NCBI GenBank assembly: GCA_964386405.1
Contig: CAYLRW010000016.1
Span: 1 to 26,908, forward strand
DNA: 26,908 nt
From: RZYP01 sp964386405
GTDB lineage: Bacteria; Bacillota; Negativicutes; Acidaminococcales; Acidaminococcaceae
Reading direction: 5' to 3'
Part shown: piece after piece, positions 21,450 to 26,908 of the stretch
Numbering within the stretch: position 1 is the stretch's first letter
Layout: the number at the start of each line of letters is the position of its first letter
Translations under genes and position numbers: made by a program
Notes under the pieces: model-generated
The model's input: the letters and a program-made list of their open reading frames with translations, nothing else
Database searches by the model: none
Told to the model about the DNA's origin: nothing

Positions 21450-24104
21450 TTATTCCAGATTTTTCAAATAAGCCAGACGCTCTTGGATAGCTTGCATCTT
21501 ACCAGCAATTTCCTGAGCCTTTGCTTTTTCTTTTTCCACGACTTCCGCAGGCGCTTTCGCCAGGAAGCCTGCATTATTTAATTTGCCTTCAATGCGTCCA
21601 ATTTCTTTGGTCATGCCATCAAGCTCTTTGTTGAGGCGCTGCGTTTCTTTTTCGATATCAATCAAGCCTTTGAGCGGCAGGTAAACTTCAATTCCTTTGG
21701 TCACAGCAGCCATGGCATTTTCCGGTTTGTTACCGCCAGCCGGCCATATGCTTAATTCGTCGACACTTGCCATCAGTTTTATATAAGACTGGTTGTCAGC
21801 AACTACTTGCTGCAATTCGTCAGCAACGAGCAAAATTGCAGGAACTTTTTTGCCAGGAGCAACATTTACTTCTGCGCGCATATTACGAATAGCTTTGATT
21901 GCTTCCATAATAGCATTCATAGCAGCTTCGGCTTCAGCATCAAACAAGTTCTCGTCGCTCTCAGGCCAAGCAGCTACCATGATGCTCTCGCCTTCATGCG
22001 GCAGACATTGCCAGATTTCTTCAGTGATGAACGGCATATAAGGGTGTAGCAGCTTCATGGAGGAGCTCAGGACTTCACAGATTACATGCTGCGCTGTAGC
22101 TCTCTCTTCTGCATTTTCTTTGTTGTAAAGACGTGGTTTGGCAAGTTCAATATACCAGTCACAGAATTCGCCCCAGATGAATTCATAAACAAGCCTGCCG
22201 GCTTCGCCCAGTTCGAAACGGCCCAGCAAATCGGTCACTTCTTTTTCAGTATGAGCCAGGCGTGATAAAATCCATTTGTCTGCCAAAGTATAAGGAGCTA
22301 ATTTAGCTTGCGGATCGTAGCCTTCCATATTCATCAATGCAAAACGCGAAGCATTCCAAATTTTGTTGGCAAAGTTGCGTGTTGCGTCCACACGTTCCCA
22401 GTAGAAACGCATATCGTTACCAGGCGTATTGCCGGTAATCAGCATGAAACGCAAAGTATCAGCGCCGTATTTATCGATTACTTCCAATGGATCGATACCA
22501 TTGCCAAGAGATTTACTCATTTTTCTTCCCTGGCTGTCGCGTACCAGACCATGAATGAAGACCTTCTCAAAAGGGATCTCCTTCATGAATTCCATGCCCA
22601 TGATCAACATACGTGCGACCCAGAAGAAAATGATATCATAACCGGTAACAAGTACACTTGTTGGATAGAATTGTTCCAAAAGGTCAGTCTTCTTCGGCCA
22701 GCCCATGGTCGAAAATGGCCATAAAGCAGAGCTGAACCAAGTATCAAGAGCATCCTCATCCTGATGAACTTTGCCGCCGCATTTCGGGCAAACTGTAATA
22801 TCCGTACGGGAAGCTATCACTTCGCCGCAGTCATCACAATACCAGACCGGTATTCTATGTCCCCACCAAATTTGACGGGAAATACACCAATCGCGGATAT
22901 TATCCATCCAGCCAGTATAGGTTTTGGTGAAACGTTCAGGAACAAACTGCGTGCGTCCATCTTCCACACAATCAACAGCAGCTTGAACAAGTGGTGCCAT
23001 CTTAACAAACCATTGTTTGGAGACCAGTGGTTCCACAACAGTACGGCAGCGCTGACAGTGGCCTACTGCATGATTATGGTCTTCGACTTTCACCAAGAAA
23101 CCTTGCTCATCCAGTTCACGTACCAAATTTTTGCGGCATTCATAGCGTTCTTGTCCTGCATATTTACCAGCTTCTGCTGTCATATGACCGTCCATACCGA
23201 TTACTACGATGCTTTCCAAGTTATGACGCATGCCCATTTCAAAGTCGTTAGGGTCATGAGCCGGCGTAATTTTAACCGCACCAGTTCCAAATTCTAGGTC
23301 TACGTAAGAATCAGCAATGATAGGAATAATCCTGTCAGTTAAAGGCAAGCGCAATGTTTTGCCGACAAGGTGTCCATAACGTTTATCTTCCGGGTTAACT
23401 GCTACAGCAGTATCACCAAGCATTGTTTCCGGTCTGGTTGTGGCAATAGTTAAATAGGTACCTTCTTCTTCCACGACAGGATAACGGATATGCCATAAAT
23501 GGCCAGCTTCATCCTCGTGTTCAACTTCAATATCAGACAGGGCCGTATTGCAGTTTACACACCAGTTGGTAATCCTGCTGCCTTGGTAAATAAGTCCTTT
23601 CTCATAAAGAGAAACAAATACTTCACGTACTGCTTCCGAACATCCTTCATCCATAGTAAAACGTTTGCGCTCCCAATCGCAGGAAACGCCGAGGCATTTT
23701 AATTGGTTAATAATATGATCGCCGTATTGTTCTTTCCAGGCCCAGACGCGTTTCAAAAACTCTTCGCGGCCTAAATCATAACGTGTTTTACCCTCTTCTT
23801 TTTTCAGTACTTCTTCAACTTTGATCTGAGTAGCAAGACCGGCATGGTCATAACCAGGCATCCATAATGTATTGTGGCCTAACATCCTGTGCCAACGAAT
23901 CAAAATATCCTGCAATGTATTATCCAGGGCATGGCCCATATGCAGCTGTCCGGTAATATTTGGTGGTGGAATAACGATGCTGAAAGCTTCCTTATCTTTT
24001 TCAACTTCAGCATGAAAATAACCGTTTTTCTCCCAGTATTCATACCATTTCTTTTCTACACTAGCAGGGTCATAAACCTTCGGTATGTTATGTTCTTCTG
24101 ACAT
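21450..24104 (-). CDS. valS: Valyl-tRNA synthetase
   Basis: This 884-residue class I aminoacyl-tRNA synthetase shows PPNITGQLHMGHAL with the HIGH-type motif at 55-58, the CP1 editing domain segment TTRPETMLGDTAVAVNPED, ISRQIWWGHRIPVWYCDDCG, zinc-type cysteine pairs (CDDC...CPKC), and GRKMSKSLGNGIDP with KMSKS. A C-terminal coiled coil (about 815-884) ends in LAYLKNLE, typical of ValRS. PPPNITG and the GMDGHMT stretch distinguish it from IleRS. The ATG at 24102-24104 follows AAGGAGG. Expression is controlled by a T-box leader directly upstream. Confidence 0.97.
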   Translation of the reverse strand: MSEEHNIPKVYDPASVEKKWYEYWEKNGYFHAEVEKDKEAFSIVIPPPNITGQLHMGHALDNTLQDILIRWHRMLGHNTLWMPGYDHAGLATQIKVEEVLKKEEGKTRYDLGREEFLKRVWAWKEQYGDHIINQLKCLGVSCDWERKRFTMDEGCSEAVREVFVSLYEKGLIYQGSRITNWCVNCNTALSDIEVEHEDEAGHLWHIRYPVVEEEGTYLTIATTRPETMLGDTAVAVNPEDKRYGHLVGKTLRLPLTDRIIPIIADSYVDLEFGTGAVKITPAHDPNDFEMGMRHNLESIVVIGMDGHMTAEAGKYAGQERYECRKNLVRELDEQGFLVKVEDHNHAVGHCQRCRTVVEPLVSKQWFVKMAPLVQAAVDCVEDGRTQFVPERFTKTYTGWMDNIRDWCISRQIWWGHRIPVWYCDDCGEVIASRTDITVCPKCGGKVHQDEDALDTWFSSALWPFSTMGWPKKTDLLEQFYPTSVLVTGYDIIFFWVARMLIMGMEFMKEIPFEKVFIHGLVRDSQGRKMSKSLGNGIDPLEVIDKYGADTLRFMLITGNTPGNDMRFYWERVDATRNFANKIWNASRFALMNMEGYDPQAKLAPYTLADKWILSRLAHTEKEVTDLLGRFELGEAGRLVYEFIWGEFCDWYIELAKPRLYNKENAEERATAQHVICEVLSSSMKLLHPYMPFITEEIWQCLPHEGESIMVAAWPESDENLFDAEAEAAMNAIMEAIKAIRNMRAEVNVAPGKKVPAILLVADELQQVVADNQSYIKLMASVDELSIWPAGGNKPENAMAAVTKGIEVYLPLKGLIDIEKETQRLNKELDGMTKEIGRIEGKLNNAGFLAKAPAEVVEKEKAKAQEIAGKMQAIQERLAYLKNLE

Positions 24105-24121
24105 TTCAAATCCTCCTTAAA

Positions 24122-24376
24122 ATAATAAAAGTCCTATGTCAAAGACATAGGACGAAAAAAATAGTTTCCGCGGTACCACCCATATTCCCGGAAAAAATCC
24201 GGACTACTCAAACTGTTTAACGCACAGAAACGGGCAAACCTACTCTGTTCAGTCTGCCAGCTCACGGACGACTTCAAAGCCGCTGGTTCGGATATGTCTC
24301 AGCCTCGCATTTCCTCTCTGCTGAACCCGTACTTTTACTACTTCCGCTCATAGCTTGTCTTATATGAATTTATACT
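24122..24376 (-). ncRNA. T-box leader of valS (valine-specific)
   Basis: The conserved T-box sequence GGGTGGTACCGCGGAAAC is at about 24164-24181 on the minus strand. Stem I can be drawn with CGGA / UCCG and AAAG / CUUU flanking the specifier loop. Its 3' side reads GAAGUCG, placing the specifier codon GUC (valine) at 24270-24272. The terminator is a perfect 10-bp stem, GTCCTATGTC (24131-24140) with GACATAGGAC (24144-24153), followed by TTTTATTATT. Uncharged tRNA-Val should favour the antiterminator and valS expression. Confidence 0.95.
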
Positions 24377-24382
24377 CACTCA

Positions 24383-24411
24383 ATAATAACAATGCAATAA
24401 CCAGCTGTCAA
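24383..24411 (-). promoter_or_regulatory. valS/T-box promoter
   Basis: TTGACA (24406-24411, perfect), 17-base spacer, TATTAT (24383-24388) on the minus strand. The predicted start near 24376 precedes the T-box. The -35 is only about 20 bases after the end of the histidine kinase gene. Confidence 0.85.
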
Positions 24412-24430
24412 GTATCCTCTAAAAAACTCT

Positions 24431-25744
24431 TCAGACAACTGCACCATTTAATAAAACTGAAACGCAGAAAAGATCGTCCTTCTGTTTTATTTGCAGTTCT
24501 CCTTGATATTTATTGGCAATGTCTTCCACACTGGCCAGCCCAATGCCCGGTTCGCGATAATCGCGTTTGCTGGAAAGTAATTTATCACCACTATAGACAC
24601 ATTTACCGTTAAAGGTGTTGTCCAGAGTCAAAACCAAAATATTGCCAATCACACGCATTTTAAGTGTTGCCTGCCGTTTATCCTCTTGTACCAGCTGACA
24701 AGCTTCGTTGGCATTCTCCAACAAGTTTCCTAACAAGACACATAAATCAAAGTCATCAACCGGCAGAGCTGGTGGAAGCTCCAATACCATGTCAGTTTTT
24801 ATGCCATAATGAACAGCTGTTTCCTGCCAATTTTTTAAGAGTGCATCAAGCACTGGCACTGCACACAAGACTGTACTCTCTTGCTTACTTAGATCACCCT
24901 GATATTTATAGAGATAAGCTAAAGCTTCCTTCGAACGTCCGTTTTCCAGATAATTTTGCAAAACAAAAAATTGATGCCGTAAGTCATGTCTTATTTTTCT
25001 AGTAGCTGTCATGTTTTCGTATAATGCTTCATAATGATGAGCCTGAACCTTCTGGAGTTTTTCAGTTAACTTTAAATTGCTTTTTAACCGTTCTTTTTCA
25101 CGAATCGCTTCGATGGAATCAACTAAAATCAAGCAGCAGGCTAAAGCCGCTGTACCCGCGAAAAGGCGGACAAGTATACTATAGAGATTTATATCTAAAC
25201 CAATCGTGAACTGCTTAGTTGCCACGATGATTGCCAAAATACATGTTGGCACAAGCCATATCCATCTCCATACGGCATCATCTTCATATCTCACAAAAGA
25301 ACTAATCTTCTCCCGCAGAAATTTAAAGAAAATCTGATAGGTCAAGGTAAACTGCAAAATAAGCAACAGATTGGCAATAAGATACGGTGGCACCCCACTA
25401 TCTGGTTGTGTCCAACGCTCACAGGCAATGGAAACGCCAACCAGCAGTAATTGATAGATCACCATTACAAGCGTGACAAATAGCTGTTTGTAAAAACTGC
25501 TGCGTACCACAATAAGCGAAAGAAGAATATTTAAAAGATAAAACAGCATTAATAAATTCGGTATAATTACATAATTATTATTATGAAACAATATTAATTC
25601 GCTTAGCAGTAATACGCTGTACATCACGCCGATCACTATTTTAGGAACTCTGATTTTGTTTAAAAATGGATAATACTGCAAAAAACTAAAAGGAACGATT
25701 GCTAGTATCATATAGGCAATTGGATAGGCGTTATTCATTGTCAT
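24431..25744 (-). CDS. AgrC/LytS-like GHKL sensor histidine kinase
   Basis: This 437-residue membrane sensor kinase has about six or seven hydrophobic segments in residues 5-210, then a coiled dimerisation helix. The phosphoacceptor box is RKIRHDLRHQF (His253), followed by a GHKL ATPase domain with N-box LGNLLENANEA (338-347) and G-box REPGIGLASVEDIANKY. This is the AgrC-type layout that detects peptide or other extracellular cues and phosphorylates a LytTR regulator. The ATG at 25742-25744 lies inside the end of the response regulator gene (14-base overlap); ATG 25736-25738 is an alternative. No AgrB/AgrD homologue is visible, so the signal is unknown. No terminator separates it from the valS promoter. 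Confidence 0.92.
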   Translation of the reverse strand: MTMNNAYPIAYMILAIVPFSFLQYYPFLNKIRVPKIVIGVMYSVLLLSELILFHNNNYVIIPNLLMLFYLLNILLSLIVVRSSFYKQLFVTLVMVIYQLLLVGVSIACERWTQPDSGVPPYLIANLLLILQFTLTYQIFFKFLREKISSFVRYEDDAVWRWIWLVPTCILAIIVATKQFTIGLDINLYSILVRLFAGTAALACCLILVDSIEAIREKERLKSNLKLTEKLQKVQAHHYEALYENMTATRKIRHDLRHQFFVLQNYLENGRSKEALAYLYKYQGDLSKQESTVLCAVPVLDALLKNWQETAVHYGIKTDMVLELPPALPVDDFDLCVLLGNLLENANEACQLVQEDKRQATLKMRVIGNILVLTLDNTFNGKCVYSGDKLLSSKRDYREPGIGLASVEDIANKYQGELQIKQKDDLFCVSVLLNGAVV

Positions 25745-26468
25745 TGCTGCTCACCCTTAGGGAAGAGAATAAATATTCCAAGTAGGTTTCCTTGATCTCT
25801 TTGCGGCCAGACTGACGTATCGGCACCTTTTCACCTGTGATCAAAACAAACTCTGTCGCTTGTACCAAATGTATATACACCATATTGACCAGATAGCTGC
25901 GATGCGTCCTTAAAAAAGCATCGCCGACCAGATTGCTTGCCAACTCTGAAAGAGTTTGATAAGTTTTTATTGTTCTGCCATCGCGCAAATGGATAATACT
26001 CTGTTTATCGTAAACTTCAATATAAACAATTAAACCTAAATCAACTTTAACCCCCACGTGGTTATTGTTGACCAATAAATATTTCTTTTCCCGACGTTCA
26101 ATCAAGTTGCATCGTACTAAAACCTGTTCTATTTGCTCGTCGCTAACCGGTTTCACCAGATAGTGGCAGGCACCGACCTCAAACCCAGTCAAAGCATATT
26201 CACGACTGCAGGTTACAAAGGCTATCGCACAGTTTTCATCAAATTCCCGCAGTATTCTCGCAATTTCGCATCCCGAAATATCCTGCAAATAAATATCCAG
26301 CAAAACTAATCTGGCTGGATGTGCGCGTAAATACTGCAAACATGCTTCACCTCTGGTAAAAAGAACAGTTTCAGCAGCAACACCATTTTTTTGGCAACAA
26401 GAGATGACCAAGTCGCTAATTTTTTGCAAGTCTTCAGTTTCATCGTCACAAATAACAATTCTGTTCAA
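25731..26468 (-). CDS. LytTR-family response regulator
   Basis: This 245-residue regulator has an N-terminal receiver domain with acidic pair Asp8-Asp9, phosphoacceptor Asp58 (LVLLDIYLQD) and Lys106 (YLVKPVSDEQ). A C-terminal LytTR DNA-binding domain (about 135-240) includes IVYIEVYDKQSIIHL, YQTLSELAS and FLRTHRSYLVNM. It is the cognate partner of the overlapping kinase. The start is TTG 26466-26468, six bases after AGGAGGG; a frame extending to 26501 adds an implausible basic leader (MRLLRKRRRVF) that includes the ribosome site. LytTR regulators bind pairs of direct repeats; such repeats are present upstream of its promoter. Confidence 0.93.
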   Translation of the reverse strand: MNRIVICDDETEDLQKISDLVISCCQKNGVAAETVLFTRGEACLQYLRAHPARLVLLDIYLQDISGCEIARILREFDENCAIAFVTCSREYALTGFEVGACHYLVKPVSDEQIEQVLVRCNLIERREKKYLLVNNNHVGVKVDLGLIVYIEVYDKQSIIHLRDGRTIKTYQTLSELASNLVGDAFLRTHRSYLVNMVYIHLVQATEFVLITGEKVPIRQSGRKEIKETYLEYLFSSLRVSSNDNE

Positions 26469-26529
26469 AAATACCCTCCTCCGCTTACGCAGAAGTCTCA
26501 ATTTCTTTTTGCAAACTTGTTTTATTCAT

Positions 26530-26558
26530 ATTATATATAGACGCTAAGTAGATGTAAA
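26530..26558 (-). promoter_or_regulatory. Promoter of the two-component system
   Basis: TTTACA (26553-26558, five of six), 17-base spacer, perfect TATAAT (26530-26535) on the minus strand, ~60 bases upstream of the response regulator TTG. CTTTACAT occurs at the -35 (26552-26559) and again exactly 42 bases upstream (26594-26601). GTGA-TG-TCAC lies near 26601-26610. These could be autoregulatory sites. Confidence 0.8.
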
Positions 26559-26628
26559 GTTTATTTCACTGTTCGTATACTATTGTTTCTCTTATGTAAA
26601 GGTGACATCACTCTTGCTGTTTGAGTCA

Positions 26629-26667
26629 AAAAAATAAGAGCAGTTGTCCAGACCGCTCTTATTTTTT
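26629..26667. terminator. Bidirectional intrinsic terminator
   Basis: AAAAAATAAGAGC (26629-26641) pairs perfectly with GCTCTTATTTTTT (26655-26667), loop 13 bases. Both strands give a stem followed by a T-run. It insulates the two-component promoter from transcription entering from the right. Confidence 0.85.
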
Positions 26668-26763
26668 GCTGCTAATTAAGTTTTTTAATCAATTACCATA
26701 AACATAAGTGGGTGACTCTCAAACACCCAAAAGGAGGAAAAGGAAAATTTGAGAATGGCAGAT

Positions 26764-26795
26764 AAAAAAACCGTCTTTCATGCGAAAGACGGTTT
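26764..26795 (-). terminator. Intrinsic terminator of the right-edge gene
   Basis: AAACCGTCTTTC (26768-26779) pairs with GAAAGACGGTTT (26784-26795), a perfect 12-bp stem with a 4-base loop, followed on the minus strand by a run of T's (7 A's at 26764-26770 on plus). It begins 10 bases after the stop of the partial gene. Confidence 0.88.
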
Positions 26796-26804
26796 GTAGG
26801 CTAT

Positions 26805-26908
26805 TCATGTTTTCTCCAATTGCTGGTGAAAACTTTCGGCATCCCATCCCTGTCTCTCGCAGGTACTAGCAGTGATTCCCATACAGGCAGTTGTTCTGGC
26901 TCTGGTTA
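26805..26908 (-). CDS. C-terminal end of an unidentified protein (cut by window edge)
   Basis: The minus-strand frame entering from the right edge encodes 33 residues before a TGA at 26805-26807: it begins TRARTTACMGITASTCERQG and ends FHQQLEKT. A strong terminator follows 10 bases later, which supports this as a real 3' end. The other two frames contain early stops. I do not recognise the family. Two cysteines (residues 8 and 16 of the fragment) and a short C-terminal helix are all that can be seen. Confidence 0.6.
   Translation of the reverse strand, partial: TRARTTACMGITASTCERQGWDAESFHQQLEKT

Noticed and set aside
24431..26501. A full Agr-type quorum-sensing locus
   Set aside because: The kinase and LytTR regulator fit the type, but no AgrB-like peptidase or small AgrD-like peptide gene is visible on either side within the window.

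Overview
The window is about 26.9 kb of a low-to-moderate GC anaerobic bacterium. Every protein gene I can support lies on the minus strand, so transcription runs right to left. The gene set points to a succinate-decarboxylating Negativicutes bacterium: a sodium-pumping methylmalonyl-CoA decarboxylase, a methylmalonyl-CoA mutase split into two subunits, a succinate/propionyl CoA-transferase and a bifurcating-type [FeFe] hydrogenase. Within that class Acidaminococcaceae (Phascolarctobacterium or Succiniclasticum type) fits best. The genus is inference.

Positions 1-9186 hold a complete succinate-to-propionate energy cycle. In transcription order it runs: class I CoA-transferase (7663-9186), mutase catalytic subunit (5818-7464), mutase B12-binding subunit (5399-5791), MeaB-type GTPase chaperone (4375-5313), methylmalonyl-CoA epimerase (3928-4335), decarboxylase alpha subunit (2290-3816), a soluble OadG/MmdD-E-like subunit (1965-2267), biotin carrier (start at 1840), beta subunit (end at 779), a 47-residue one-helix OadG-like protein (620-763), and the start of a MatC-like dicarboxylate carrier running off the left edge. 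The CoA-transferase makes succinyl-CoA from succinate and propionyl-CoA, mutase and epimerase convert it to (S)-methylmalonyl-CoA, and the decarboxylase regenerates propionyl-CoA while exporting Na+. A run of exactly 100 N at 1649-1748 is an assembly gap. It removes most of the biotin carrier and the N-terminus of the beta subunit and makes two genes look like one.

Positions 9867-18279 are a ten-gene hydrogenase operon. The promoter-distal half encodes HydA ([FeFe] hydrogenase), HydB (NuoF-like flavoprotein), a small thioredoxin-like ferredoxin, a HATPase and HydC (NuoE-like). The promoter-proximal half encodes two DRTGG-domain proteins, an RsbW/RsbT-like ATPase, a divergent H-cluster protein that looks sensory, and a PHP-domain phosphoesterase. 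I read it as a regulatory or redox-sensing module attached to an electron-bifurcating hydrogenase.

Positions 18480-24411 carry an O-antigen ligase/polymerase-family membrane protein, a repeat-bearing intergenic region, folC and valS. valS has a full T-box leader whose specifier reads GUC (valine) and a textbook promoter. Positions 24431-26558 encode an AgrC/LytS-like GHKL histidine kinase and a LytTR response regulator with their own promoter. The right edge has two strong terminators and the last 33 codons of an unidentified gene.

Less expected features: the OadG/delta function appears to be divided over two small genes; several strong intercistronic hairpins lack U-tracts; and there are a folded leader before the mutase, a 680-bp AT-rich region before the CoA-transferase, and degenerate tandem repeats between folC and the ligase.
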